DNA of 64,000 nucleotides from Pseudoalteromonas sp. UG3-2 (GTDB lineage: Bacteria > Pseudomonadota > Gammaproteobacteria > Enterobacterales > Alteromonadaceae): NCBI RefSeq assembly GCF_037120705.1, contig NZ_JAWLJU010000002.1, forward strand, positions 434,001-498,000, in the 5' to 3' direction. Below, one piece after another: positions 36,456 to 45,427 of the stretch (its first letter is position 1; every line of letters begins with the position of its first letter). The notes beneath the pieces are model-generated. The model was not told the origin of the DNA. It did no database searches and saw nothing but the letters and a program-made list of their open reading frames with translations. A program made the translations under genes and the position numbers.

Positions 36456-38678
36456 ATGCATAAAAAACTGCTGGCAACACCACTTCTTTGTTCCGCGATG
36501 GCGACGACGGTCACTGCTGCCAATGAGATAGAGGTCATTGAAGTGTATGCGCAAAAGAGAAAGCAGCCGATCGATGAAGTGGCCATTGCGGTCAAGTCTT
36601 TGTCGGGGGAGGTGCTGCAACAAGCTAAACTCAAAGATACCACCGAGCTTGGCCATTTGGTGTCAAACGTTAAAGTCAGTCAGAATGCCGCAGAAGGCAC
36701 GCCACCGGCGATTAATATTCGTGGTGTCGGCTTGGTAGATTACAACACCGCCAATACCTCCCCGGTGGGTATGTATTTAGATGGGGTTTCCGTGGGCTCC
36801 GCCAATAATCAAATTGTTAATTTGTTTGATATTGAGCAAATGGATGTCTTAAAAGGACCACAAGGCACCTTGTTTGGTCGCAACTCAACCGGTGGGGCGA
36901 TCTTACTGCGCACAGCTCGGCCTCAAGATGGTCGGTTTGGTTACATCAGCGCAGGGGCGGGCAGTGATGAGCTGAGTAAAGCAAGGGCGATGTTTAATTA
37001 CAGCTTAAATGACACCAGTGCAGTGCGTTTTGCTGCAAGCCACAATAACTATGATTACACCACCTACAATATTTACCCTGACTCGCCTGAAGCTGGCATG
37101 GAACAAAACGATCTTAGGTTAAGTTATCTTGGTGAGTTTGAACAATTTAGTGTGTTTGTAAAGCTGGATTACGGTCACTGGAATGGTTTAGTACAACCTG
37201 TTGGCAACATTGGTGTGATTGCCAACCCAATGGATGGCAGTTTATGCAGTGCACAAGCGGCAGGGAGTTTAAACTGTTTTGACCTATTTGGTTTCAATAG
37301 TGGCAGTGACGATTTTTGGGCTGTGAGTGTCAACAACGAACAAGCTCACCACAGCATCAGCAAAGGCATTACCACTGAGATAAACTACTTTTTAGACGAC
37401 AACGCTGAGGTTATTTATCTCGGGGCATTTAACCGCCTAGACCGTCAGCATGGCTTTAATTGTGATGGCAGTCCGGCTAATTTATGCGAAGGGGAGTTGG
37501 GACTGAAAAACGAGCGCTTAGTGAATGAACTGCGTTATGAAAGCGGCAATGACGGCAGCTATTTGACCGTGGGCGCGTTTCATTTAGAAGAGCGCATTTA
37601 TCAAGATAATTTTAATGATTTATTGCGCGACTTAAGGGCAACGCCTTTGCGTGGCAACGCGACCAACTTTTTCTACGATAATGACATCAAAGTGACATCC
37701 ATGGCTTTGTTTGGCCAATACGAGTTTGATGTCAGTGACAAGCTAGCATTAACTCTGGGTTTGCGCTTTAGCGATGAAGAAGTGGATTATGACTCCTTTT
37801 CTTATGTCAATGTGATGGTCAACGACGACCTGAATGGGATCTTTTTGCCTTCTTATTCTGTGGCAGGAAAAGAGTCCGATACTAGCTGGTCGGGCAAAGC
37901 CGCACTCAAGTATCGCCTCGACCAAGACAAAAGCGTTTATTACAGCTTTGCCAATGGCACTAAAAGTGGAGGCTACAATGGTGGTTATTTATTAAGTGAA
38001 GAGCAAGCCTTGCAAGCCAACTATGGTCCAGAATCATTAAACGCCCACGAAGTTGGTTTAAAGGCCGCGTTTCAAGAGCTAGGCTTACAAAGTAACTTTG
38101 CCGCTTTTTACTATGATTATAAAGATCAACAGGTCTTTATGAATCAGGCCTCAGATATCCCTGGCACGCCGCCTTATCAGTTACTTGAGAATGTTGGCGA
38201 GTCAACCATTTATGGGGTTGAGCTGGAAAATGCATGGCGTATCACGCCACAGGCGACACTCAATCTTGATATTGGTTATATCCCTGAAGCGAACTTTGCC
38301 GAGTTTGTTGATCCGGTTGGCAATCGGCTCACCGACAACCGTTTACCATTTACCTCTAAGTGGAACGTTTCGGGTCAGCTCCGTTATGCTTTTAATTGGC
38401 AAAGCGTTGCTGTTAAAACCAGAGTAGGCTTTGATTATCAAAGTGATTATTTCTTTGATCAAAATGAGTCTGACTATGCTATGCAACCAGACTACACCTT
38501 GTGGTCTGCGGCAATACAGTTTAAATATCAACAATTTCAATTAGATATATGGGGTAAGAACCTGCTTGATGAAGAGTATAGCCATTTAAAGTTTGACCTT
38601 AGAGACTTTCTTGGAATGCTAGAAGACTTTAAAGGTGATGGACGGCGTGTTGGTGTCGATGTAAGTTATTATTTCTAA
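36456..38678 (+). CDS. TonB-dependent outer-membrane receptor
   Basis: The 740-residue protein has a signal peptide (ATPLLCSAMATTVTAA), a TonB-box-like EIEVIEVYAQ, a plug domain (PPAINIRGVGL, DVLKGPQGTLFGRNSTGGAI) and a beta-barrel that ends in a C-terminal aromatic residue (DVSYYF). It belongs to the large group of Alteromonadales receptors of the iron-complex/carbohydrate type; the ligand is unknown. It follows the three-gene enzyme cluster on the same strand by 136 bases and may import or export-sense a related compound. Confidence 0.93.
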   Translation: MHKKLLATPLLCSAMATTVTAANEIEVIEVYAQKRKQPIDEVAIAVKSLSGEVLQQAKLKDTTELGHLVSNVKVSQNAAEGTPPAINIRGVGLVDYNTANTSPVGMYLDGVSVGSANNQIVNLFDIEQMDVLKGPQGTLFGRNSTGGAILLRTARPQDGRFGYISAGAGSDELSKARAMFNYSLNDTSAVRFAASHNNYDYTTYNIYPDSPEAGMEQNDLRLSYLGEFEQFSVFVKLDYGHWNGLVQPVGNIGVIANPMDGSLCSAQAAGSLNCFDLFGFNSGSDDFWAVSVNNEQAHHSISKGITTEINYFLDDNAEVIYLGAFNRLDRQHGFNCDGSPANLCEGELGLKNERLVNELRYESGNDGSYLTVGAFHLEERIYQDNFNDLLRDLRATPLRGNATNFFYDNDIKVTSMALFGQYEFDVSDKLALTLGLRFSDEEVDYDSFSYVNVMVNDDLNGIFLPSYSVAGKESDTSWSGKAALKYRLDQDKSVYYSFANGTKSGGYNGGYLLSEEQALQANYGPESLNAHEVGLKAAFQELGLQSNFAAFYYDYKDQQVFMNQASDIPGTPPYQLLENVGESTIYGVELENAWRITPQATLNLDIGYIPEANFAEFVDPVGNRLTDNRLPFTSKWNVSGQLRYAFNWQSVAVKTRVGFDYQSDYFFDQNESDYAMQPDYTLWSAAIQFKYQQFQLDIWGKNLLDEEYSHLKFDLRDFLGMLEDFKGDGRRVGVDVSYYF

Positions 38679-38797
38679 GTTATGGCTTGCCATACTTAGC
38701 GAGTTTGTATCGTGGCTGCAATAACATACGAAACCCTGTTACAGTGCTATTGATTTTGGTTTATTGTAATGAAGTTGATATAAGGTTTGGCGCTAGC

Positions 38798-41476
38798 ATG
38801 CGTATATTTTTAATACTAATAAGCTTATTCGCATTACCAAGCCTTGCTGATGACAAAGGCTCAGAGCTTTTGCTGCAACAGCCACTGCAATTCAAAAACC
38901 TTCATGATCATGGGCAAGCCTATAGGGCTGAGGCGCGAACCAGCTTTCCTTCAAGCTGGGAAGAGGTAGCGCAGTGGCAAACCAACTTAGAACCTTTAAA
39001 TCGGCGGGCGCTGTTTTCCGGTCGTTATTTTCTCATCACTAAAGTCACTAATCACACCAGTGAAAAAGACTTTGTACTTTATCCGTATAATACTTTGGTG
39101 AGTAAAATAGAGTCACGAGTGTATACCAAAGACTCAGTAACCAGGCTGTTATCTGGCGGAAAGTTTGAAAATGAATTTCACTTTCATTATGGCAATAGCA
39201 TTGAGCTGGCTCCTGACCAAAGTTATTACATTGTCTCACTGTTTGAAAGTGACTTTTTCTATACGCCAATCAAGTTAACCATAGAGCCGTTACAGGAGTT
39301 TAAACAGCAAGTGGTGAATGAAAACCTAGTGATGATCCTGTGCTTTAGTGTGGGCATCGTACTAGGTTTGTATAATCTGCTGATTTATCTAGGTTCAAAA
39401 GATGTTACGCACTTATATTATGCCTTGTTCACCGCCGTTTGGGTGTTTGCATGGAGCCATTTTTTCCATATCCCGGACCAACTATTTAACTTCTATTCAG
39501 CCAACTTACATTGGCTTGGTTTTGCTTTATTGCCACTGACCAATGCCTTGTTCTATATTCATTTACTGAAGTTAAAAGAAACCCACCCAAGGTATGTAGC
39601 CATCTCGATTTGGCTAGGTGTGATTGCGGCCATTGGTTTGCCTTTTTGCATTTTATTCCCAGGTTTTGGCTTTATATGGGCCACCCTAGTTACTGGGTTA
39701 GCGCTGATTTTTGGCCTCTTTGTTGGCATCAAGCGTTGGAGTGAGGGGTTTAAGCCAGCTCGCTACTTTGTGTTTGCTTATTTAGCCATGGCGTTCCCGA
39801 ATATGATTGGAAACTTAACCAATTTAGGGTTATTTCCGGAAACGTCTAGCAACTTATATCTTTATGGTTTAATTGGTTCGGCACTCGATGCCTTACTACT
39901 GGCCTTTGCGGTTGCCGATAAGTTCCGCTTAACTAACGAACAAAATATTGAGTTAAATAAGAACTTGGAAGCCAAAGTATTAAAGCGTACTTATGAACTC
40001 GAACAAGTTGCCTCTGAGCTTCGCGATGCCAGTGAAGCGAAAAGCCGCTTTTTAGCAAACATGAGCCATGAGATAAGAACCCCTATGACGTCAATCATCG
40101 GTTACGCTGATGGCATTATGTTAGGGGATATCAAGCCACATGAACGTAATCAGGCGATAGCGGTGATCCTGCAAAATTCACGGCATGTTTTAGGCTTAAT
40201 TAATGATATTTTAGATATGTCTAAAATTGAGGCCAATAAGTTAGAAGTAGAGCTTTTAGAGTCCAACTTATTTCAAGCGATTGCTCATGTGGATTCGTTA
40301 TTAGGTAAGCAAATTCGCGACAAGGGGCTGGAGTTTGCGCTGAATTATCAGTTTCCGCTGCCAGATTACGTGGTGATAGATCCAACCCGACTACGACAGA
40401 TTTTATTAAACCTCACTTCCAACGCGCTTAAATTTACCTCAGTTGGTAAAATTTCAATCGACGTTGCGTGTCGCAATGACAAGCTCCTGATCACCGTGCG
40501 TGATACCGGGATTGGCATGACCGCGAGCGAACAAAAAGAGCTCTTTAGTGCATTCTATCAAGCTGATTCATCGACTTCTAGAAAATATGGTGGCACTGGG
40601 CTTGGGTTAAATATTTCCAAAAGCTTAGCCAAAAAGTTGGATGGCGATATTACGGTTGAGAGTGAGGTGGGCTCAGGTACGGCATTTACGTTGACGTTGT
40701 CGCTTTATACCACGGAGCGCACCACCTGGGTACAAAGCCTTGATCAGATCTCAACCAAGAAGGAACAACAACCGGTTTCACAGCTTGAAAATAGCAATGA
40801 TCTCAAAGGTGAAGTGTTGCTGGCAGAAGACAATCGAGACAACGCTAAGCTTATCAAGCGCATATTAGAGCGAATGGGCCTCTCGGTGACTGCGGTTGAA
40901 AATGGCCAGCTTGCAGTGCAAGCGGTATTAGACAAAGACTTTGACCTCATTTTAATGGATATCCAAATGCCGGTAATGGACGGTGAGCAAGCGTTTAGCT
41001 TTATTCAGGCTACGGGCTGTAGTACCCCCATTATCGCACTTACCGCCAATACCATGCCCAATGAAATAGAGCGTTACTTGAAGTTAGGATTTAACGATCA
41101 CTTGGCAAAACCCATTGACCGCAGTGAGTTTGCTAAAAAAGTGGCTCATTACCTAGATATTAAAGTCGATGAAGAGTTGGACCTACCTGAAGCTGAGTTT
41201 AACTTATTGAAGCAGCAATATATTGCCGGCTTAAACGAGCAAATTGTGCAGTTAAAAAACCAAGCCAAATATCAAGATTTTGAGGCTTTAGCGAAGACCA
41301 CCCACGCGATTAAAGGCACGGCGGCGATGTTTGATTGTCATGATATTCATAACATTGCCACTGAAGTAGACGCTAAACTCAAGCAACAACAATGTGATGA
41401 GCGGTTAATCGACTCTCTCATTGCGGCCATGCAAGCCGCCATTCATGCCTCAAGTGACAAGGTTAAGCAGGCCTAA
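38798..41476 (+). CDS. hybrid sensor histidine kinase: 7TMR-DISM, HisKA, HATPase, receiver, HPt
   Basis: ATG 38798 is chosen since it opens a signal peptide (MRIFLILISLFALPSLA); the frame stays open to 38687 without conserved sequence. The 892-residue protein has a periplasmic DISMED2-type sensor (about 20-180), seven membrane helices (about 185-375), a coiled linker, HisKA with His424 in SHEIRTPM, an ATPase with N, G1 (DTGIGM) and G2 (GGTGLGL) boxes, a receiver with Asp721 in LMDIQMPVMDG and an HPt domain with His836 in THAIKGTAAM. It should pass phosphate to a separate regulator, not encoded nearby. Confidence 0.94.
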   Translation: MRIFLILISLFALPSLADDKGSELLLQQPLQFKNLHDHGQAYRAEARTSFPSSWEEVAQWQTNLEPLNRRALFSGRYFLITKVTNHTSEKDFVLYPYNTLVSKIESRVYTKDSVTRLLSGGKFENEFHFHYGNSIELAPDQSYYIVSLFESDFFYTPIKLTIEPLQEFKQQVVNENLVMILCFSVGIVLGLYNLLIYLGSKDVTHLYYALFTAVWVFAWSHFFHIPDQLFNFYSANLHWLGFALLPLTNALFYIHLLKLKETHPRYVAISIWLGVIAAIGLPFCILFPGFGFIWATLVTGLALIFGLFVGIKRWSEGFKPARYFVFAYLAMAFPNMIGNLTNLGLFPETSSNLYLYGLIGSALDALLLAFAVADKFRLTNEQNIELNKNLEAKVLKRTYELEQVASELRDASEAKSRFLANMSHEIRTPMTSIIGYADGIMLGDIKPHERNQAIAVILQNSRHVLGLINDILDMSKIEANKLEVELLESNLFQAIAHVDSLLGKQIRDKGLEFALNYQFPLPDYVVIDPTRLRQILLNLTSNALKFTSVGKISIDVACRNDKLLITVRDTGIGMTASEQKELFSAFYQADSSTSRKYGGTGLGLNISKSLAKKLDGDITVESEVGSGTAFTLTLSLYTTERTTWVQSLDQISTKKEQQPVSQLENSNDLKGEVLLAEDNRDNAKLIKRILERMGLSVTAVENGQLAVQAVLDKDFDLILMDIQMPVMDGEQAFSFIQATGCSTPIIALTANTMPNEIERYLKLGFNDHLAKPIDRSEFAKKVAHYLDIKVDEELDLPEAEFNLLKQQYIAGLNEQIVQLKNQAKYQDFEALAKTTHAIKGTAAMFDCHDIHNIATEVDAKLKQQQCDERLIDSLIAAMQAAIHASSDKVKQA

Positions 41477-41588
41477 TTCCTCACCATAAACACCTAACTG
41501 GGTTGGCTTGAGATTATCTCAACTGACCAAGACCACTAATTGTGTCAAACTCACTAACCACAATTATTGATTAATAGTAAGGAAGAAC

Positions 41589-41978
41589 ATGAAATACATC
41601 ATGGCACTGGGGCTGTTCATCTGCGGCAGTACGTATGCAAATCCATTATTGGGCACCTGGGAGTTTGTCGAGGGAAGTTACGCTACCGCCAATGGCGTGG
41701 TCACCGCGGCGGCACCAGAAGTGACGTCTACCAAGCTTATCACTGCTGGCCATCACAGTTACATTACTCGTAGCAATGGTCAATTTAAGTACGCCGGTGG
41801 TGGCCGCTATGAACTAAAAGACGGTAAATTTATAGAAACGTATGAGTACGGGAATGTTACCTCGTTGCTTGGCAGAACCATGGCATTTAGCTATAAAATT
41901 GAAGGCGAATTGTGGCATCATGAACTGTACGAAGATGGCGAATTTGTTGAAAAGGAAATATGGAAAAAAGTCCGCTGA
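41589..41978 (+). CDS. small secreted lipocalin-like protein
   Basis: The 129-residue protein has a signal peptide (MKYIMALGLFICGSTYA) and then a short beta-rich domain beginning NPLLGTWEFVEGSY and ending EFVEKEIWKKV, the GxW pattern of lipocalin-like domains found in other small secreted proteins. Function is unknown. GGAAG precedes its ATG. It overlaps the next gene by 19 bases, which suggests co-expression with the quinone oxidoreductase. Confidence 0.75.
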   Translation: MKYIMALGLFICGSTYANPLLGTWEFVEGSYATANGVVTAAAPEVTSTKLITAGHHSYITRSNGQFKYAGGGRYELKDGKFIETYEYGNVTSLLGRTMAFSYKIEGELWHHELYEDGEFVEKEIWKKVR

Positions 41979-42952
41979 TCCCAGAAAAAACGCGCTATAT
42001 TAGCCATGAGAGTGGCCAATTAACGCTGCAAAGCATGGCAACACCGACGTTAGCCGCATCACAGGTGTTAATTAAAGTATCGGCTTTTGGAGTCAACCGA
42101 GCTGATCTACTACAAAGAGCTGGAAAGTACCCAGCACCCAAAGGTGACAGTCCTGTGTTGGGGTTAGAAGTCGCCGGGACGGTTGTTGCTGTGGGAGATA
42201 CTGCTCACCATCACTTGATAGGCAAACGCGTGTTAAGTTTAACCGCTGGTGGAGGCTATGCTGAGTATGCCGTAGCTGAACAGGCGTTGCTTATTCCAGT
42301 GCCTGAGAAGATGCCTTTATATCAAGCCGCTGGCATTGCCGAAGTAATGTTGACGGCGTTTGATGCCATAATGCGCACTGGTAAATTAGCGCCAGGGCAA
42401 GTGTTACTTTGCCATGGTGGCGCATCTGGCGTTGGTGCGGCCGCCATTCGTATTGCCAAAGCGGTGGGGGCCACGGTCGTTACGACGCAAAGCAGTGATG
42501 AAAAAGGCCAGTTTGCCCGCTCACTGGGTGCAGATCATGTGATTAATTATAAGCAGCAAGACTTTGTTACTGAGATGAAGGCGTTGGATCTGCAAGCCAA
42601 TGTCATACTTGACCCTGTAGGTGGAGAGTACCTAAAGGGGAATTTGCAGGTGGCCAGCCTTGATTGTCATTGTATTATGCTAGCTATGCTGGGAGGGCGC
42701 TTTACTGAGCTGGATTTTGCCCGCTTGCTGCAAAAACGCTTTAACCTGCATGGCAGTACGTTAAGAAACCGCACGCTTGAATACAAAGCAGAGTTAGTAA
42801 AGCAGTTTTGTCAGGAGTTTGCTGAGCAACTTGCTGAGCCTCATCTTGAGATCCCCATTTATCGCCAGTTTAATTGGCAAGAAATTGAATTAGCCCATCA
42901 AGTGTTGGAGCATAATGAAAATCTTGGGAAGGTGGTGGTGAATGTGGCTTAG
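41960..42952 (+). CDS. NAD(P)H:quinone oxidoreductase, zinc-free MDR family (QOR/PIG3 type)
   Basis: The 330-residue protein has the medium-chain dehydrogenase layout without zinc ligands: KVSAFGVNRADLLQRAGKYP, VLGLEVAGTVVAVG and the nucleotide-binding HGGASGVGAAAIRIAKAVGA. The closest known type is PIG3/TP53I3-like quinone reductase, which uses NADPH to reduce quinones or enones in the cytosol. Start ATG 41960 lies inside the 3' end of the secreted-protein gene. Confidence 0.92.
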   Translation: MEKSPLIPEKTRYISHESGQLTLQSMATPTLAASQVLIKVSAFGVNRADLLQRAGKYPAPKGDSPVLGLEVAGTVVAVGDTAHHHLIGKRVLSLTAGGGYAEYAVAEQALLIPVPEKMPLYQAAGIAEVMLTAFDAIMRTGKLAPGQVLLCHGGASGVGAAAIRIAKAVGATVVTTQSSDEKGQFARSLGADHVINYKQQDFVTEMKALDLQANVILDPVGGEYLKGNLQVASLDCHCIMLAMLGGRFTELDFARLLQKRFNLHGSTLRNRTLEYKAELVKQFCQEFAEQLAEPHLEIPIYRQFNWQEIELAHQVLEHNENLGKVVVNVA

Positions 42953-42980
42953 GGCTGGTGGATAGAGAGTAGATTAATAT

Positions 42981-43077
42981 GTCCTCGTGACGGGTTTCTG
43001 CGCCCGTCCATGGGCGACGACTGACGCATCGATGCTGCCTTAAGTAAAGTAAGCAAAAGAAAGGGCGCTCCCAGCAT
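42981..43077 (+). repeat. dispersed repeat, copy 1
   Basis: This 97 bp unit starts GTCCTCGTGACGGGTTTC and ends AAAGGGCGCTCCCAGCAT. It contains the small hairpin GACGGG...GCCCGTC and is repeated 125 bases downstream in the same direction. The middle (about 43025-43045) is diverged from copy 2. Confidence 0.85.
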
Positions 43078-43105
43078 TAATTTACTTTTGTGTATAAGTT
43101 TGGTT

Positions 43106-43202
43106 GTCCTCGTGACGGGTTTCAACGCCCGTCCGTGGGCGCCGACTGACTTTTCTTTGCCGCCCAAAGAAAAGTAAGCAAAAGAAAGGGCGCTCCCAGC
43201 AT
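43106..43202 (+). repeat. dispersed repeat, copy 2
   Basis: This second 97 bp copy has the same ends as copy 1, with GACGGGTTTCAACGCCCGTC forming a hairpin and a central inverted repeat TTTTCTTTG / CAAAGAAAA (43151-43174). Short elements of this type are spread through many gammaproteobacterial genomes; I see no coding capacity. Minus-strand open frames across it are not real genes. Confidence 0.85.
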
Positions 43203-43337
43203 CACACCAGGAACCTCAAGTAACCAGCCAATTTTAACGTTACCAGCATGTAAGGGCCGTCCATGGCCCTGACATGCTTTTTCGCGCTTCCCTGCGCGAA
43301 ATAAGTTAATTGGCTGCTGACTTGAGGGTGTGATGAG
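43199..43337. repeat. highly structured non-coding element with nested inverted repeats
   Basis: The outer arms match over CATCACACC ... GGTGTGATG with TCAAGT/ACTTGA and CAGCCAATT/AATTGGCTG inside. Within the arms are two further hairpins: GCATGT-a-AGGGCC / GGCCCT-g-ACATGC (about 43240-43278) and TTCGCGC / GCGCGAA (about 43281-43302). Together they could fold as a closed multi-branch structure as DNA or RNA. It abuts repeat copy 2. Confidence 0.75.
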
Positions 43338-43380
43338 GGAGGAGGGCGTTGCTGTTTGTTGCTGCTTTAATCCGTTCATA

Positions 43381-43723
43381 ATTTCATTGCTAAAAATTAA
43401 TGACGCCTATCGCTATTTCCTACGGTGACATTACCTTCCTAGTACAGTACTGATTTATGATGGGTGACAGTGTGATAATAGTCACTCTGCCAATAGGCGA
43501 CCTGAGGTAGAGCAAGTTCGGCTGTGCCAAGAGCCACAGAACCTTGCCAAAGCGTGAAAAAATAGGTTTAATGAGACTCATAAATAACGTTGTTCAGGCA
43601 GGGATTGAGTCAGGTTATAGCGTTTAGCACCAAAAAACGATTCAAGTTAAAAGTCACTCAGCAAAAGCAAATCCCCATAGCATAAACCACATCAGCCGGA
43701 CACGGCGTGCAGGTAGCAGCCCA
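43381..43723. other. non-coding stretch upstream of the cassette array
   Basis: I see no gene here on either strand and no remains of an integron integrase. It contains a good sigma-70 promoter candidate (separate entry) and no clear repeats. Confidence 0.6.
43544..43572 (+). promoter_or_regulatory. sigma-70 promoter candidate facing the cassette array
   Basis: TTGCCA (43544-43549), a 17-base spacer and TTTAAT (43567-43572) each differ by one base from the -35 and -10 consensus. It points into the array about 230 bases before the CBASS start and could serve as the array promoter. Confidence 0.5.
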
Positions 43724-43776
43724 GTTCAACAAGCGATTATGCGTACTGCGTACGCATGAATACTAAAGCGTTAGTT
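43724..43776 (+). other. first integron recombination site (short attC-like, or attI remnant)
   Basis: It begins with GTTCAAC (fits RYYYAAC) and ends with GCGTTAGTT, around the palindrome ATGCGTAC-tgc-GTACGCAT. At 53 bp it is short for an attC, and the right core departs from GTTRRRY, so an attI remnant is possible. It marks the left end of the array. Confidence 0.55.
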
Positions 43777-43800
43777 GCCTTTCAAAGTATGGAGTAAATA

Positions 43801-44700
43801 ATGAGCAGGGATTGGGAATCAGTTTTCACAACGTGGTCTCAAGGGCCGAGCAAAACAGAGCAAGAACGTGTAGAAAATGCAGAAAAACAAATTAGGCAAG
43901 CTATTCAGGCCAGTGAAAAGTTAAAAAGTCGAAATGTCAAAGTGTTCACACAAGGTTCTTACAGGAATAGGGTCAATGTTAGGCAGGATAGCGATGTAGA
44001 TGTAGGTGTCCTCTGTACTGATACTTATTTTCCTGATTACCCCGATGAAAATGTAAAAATGGAACTTGCTAAAAGTTTCATTCCCGCAACCTACGAATAT
44101 GCAACTTTTAAAAACGAACTTGAAGAAGCACTTGTAGCTAGATTTGGAAGAGCGGCTGTTACGCGTGGAAGCAAAGCATTCGATATCAAGGCTAACACAT
44201 ATCGTGTTGAAGCAGATGTTGCAGCATTTTTCGAGCACAGGAGATATGTAACTGCAAGTTATTATCACAAAGGTGTCGAAATGATACCTGATGATTATAA
44301 ACCTCCTAGTGTTAAGAATTGGCCGGAACAACATTACCAAAATGGTGTTTCCAAAAATGACACGACTACAAGAAGATATAAAAGAGTAGTTCGTATACTA
44401 AAAAAGCTATCGAACGAAATGGCGTCAAAAGATATTCAATCTGCGAAAGACGCTCCGAGCTTTCTTATTGAGTGTTTAGTATTTAATGCCTCAACACCTT
44501 GTTTTGAATATCAAACATTTAGGCAAATGGTGAGAGCAGTGCTCGCGGAGCTATTCAATAACACGATGTCTAATGACAAATGTTCAGAATGGGGTGAGGT
44601 AAGTGAATTAAAGTACCTTTTCAGAGGGCCCCAGCCTTGGACAAGGGAAAGTGCACATCAGTTTTTAAGTGATGCTTGGGATTATATAGGTTACGAATAA
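43801..44700 (+). CDS. CBASS CD-NTase (cGAS/DncV-like cyclic oligonucleotide synthase)
   Basis: The 299-residue protein has the nucleotidyltransferase signature GSYRNRVNVRQDSDVDVGVL: Gly52-Ser53, then Asp65 and Asp67, with the third metal-binding Asp139 in VEADVAAFFEH. This active site looks intact. The C-terminal half is helical like other CD-NTases. On phage infection such enzymes make a cyclic di- or trinucleotide that triggers a partner effector. The product nucleotide cannot be read from sequence. GGAG lies before the ATG. Its stop overlaps the start of the Cap15-like gene, and the pair is bounded by integron sites, so the system is one mobile cassette. It is A+T-rich compared with flanking genes. 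Confidence 0.9.
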   Translation: MSRDWESVFTTWSQGPSKTEQERVENAEKQIRQAIQASEKLKSRNVKVFTQGSYRNRVNVRQDSDVDVGVLCTDTYFPDYPDENVKMELAKSFIPATYEYATFKNELEEALVARFGRAAVTRGSKAFDIKANTYRVEADVAAFFEHRRYVTASYYHKGVEMIPDDYKPPSVKNWPEQHYQNGVSKNDTTTRRYKRVVRILKKLSNEMASKDIQSAKDAPSFLIECLVFNASTPCFEYQTFRQMVRAVLAELFNNTMSNDKCSEWGEVSELKYLFRGPQPWTRESAHQFLSDAWDYIGYE

Positions 44701-45332
44701 TGCTAACTAGACTTCATATTTCATCTTTTATTGGTCTTACAATAGCCGTTTGGTTGGTGGCTCTTTGGTTGCAAGGCATGCCTGTTCTGAGCGCTGATTT
44801 TGTGAAACCATTTGGCACCGTCGTCGGCGTTATTACTTTATTTGTAACCCTTTTTAATAAGTATATGTGGTCTTGGAAAATATTTAAGGGTTGGTATGTA
44901 AAAAGACCAGACCTTAGAGGAACTTGGAAAGTAGAACTAAGAAGCAGCTGGGTAGATCCTGAAACAAAAAAGCAAATACCGCCGATCTATGGTTATGCAG
45001 TAATTCGACAGTCTTTGACCTTTTTAAGTGTAAGGCTTATGACTAAGGAGTCACGGTCGGTTCTTGTTGCACATAGTATAGAGCAACAAGAAGATGATGA
45101 CCTTTTTAAGCTGGTTGGTGTTTATCGAAACGAACCCAAAATTGAACTGCAAGGTGTACGCAGTGAAATTCATCATGGCTCTTTTGCACTTGATGTGCAT
45201 GGTTCACCAGTTTATGAGTTGCAAGGTCATTATTGGACTGATCGTGGTACAAAAGGTGGCATGACTCTCAGCGATAAAGCGGAAAAACTTTATGACACAT
45301 ACGAGCATGCAGAACGTGAATTCAGCAACTAA
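44700..45332 (+). CDS. cap15: Cap15-like CBASS effector: two membrane helices plus beta-barrel sensor
   Basis: ATG 44700 overlaps the CD-NTase stop as TAATG, giving 210 residues and tight coupling. Two membrane segments (about 8-25, FIGLTIAVWLVALWL, and 37-54, FGTVVGVITLFVTLF) precede a soluble beta-rich domain that starts PDLRGTWKVEL and ends YELQGHYWTDRGTKGG. This is the layout of Cap15, whose beta-barrel binds the cyclic nucleotide and whose membrane helices then oligomerise and disrupt the inner membrane, killing the infected cell. No Cap2/Cap3 genes are present, so it is a minimal type I CBASS. The stop codon lies inside the following attC. Confidence 0.85.
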   Translation: MLTRLHISSFIGLTIAVWLVALWLQGMPVLSADFVKPFGTVVGVITLFVTLFNKYMWSWKIFKGWYVKRPDLRGTWKVELRSSWVDPETKKQIPPIYGYAVIRQSLTFLSVRLMTKESRSVLVAHSIEQQEDDDLFKLVGVYRNEPKIELQGVRSEIHHGSFALDVHGSPVYELQGHYWTDRGTKGGMTLSDKAEKLYDTYEHAEREFSN

Positions 45333-45413
45333 CAAGTTGCAGCACTTCAGCCGCTACGCGGCTCGGACCTCAATAAGCCACGCTTATTTCGTCCGGTGTG
45401 CAAAGCGTTAGGC
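45327..45413 (+). other. attC recombination site (87 bp)
   Basis: It starts CTAACAA at the end of cap15 and ends GCGTTAGGC, with the right core GTTAGGC fitting GTTRRRY. Between them are paired arms (TTGC/GCAA, GCAC/GTGTGC, CGGAC/GTCCG, AATAAGC/GCTTATT) and the small hairpin AGCCGCTACGCGGCT. This is a well-formed attC of a gene cassette. Confidence 0.88.
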
Positions 45414-45427
45414 GATAAGGAGCATCG

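Noticed and set aside
42949..43379. Two minus-strand open frames across the repeats
   Set aside because: They are formed by the repeat units and the nested hairpins; no protein-like composition or ribosome site.
43381..43723. Possible integrase remnant left of the array
   Set aside because: Checked both strands for tyrosine-recombinase motifs; none seen and all frames are broken.
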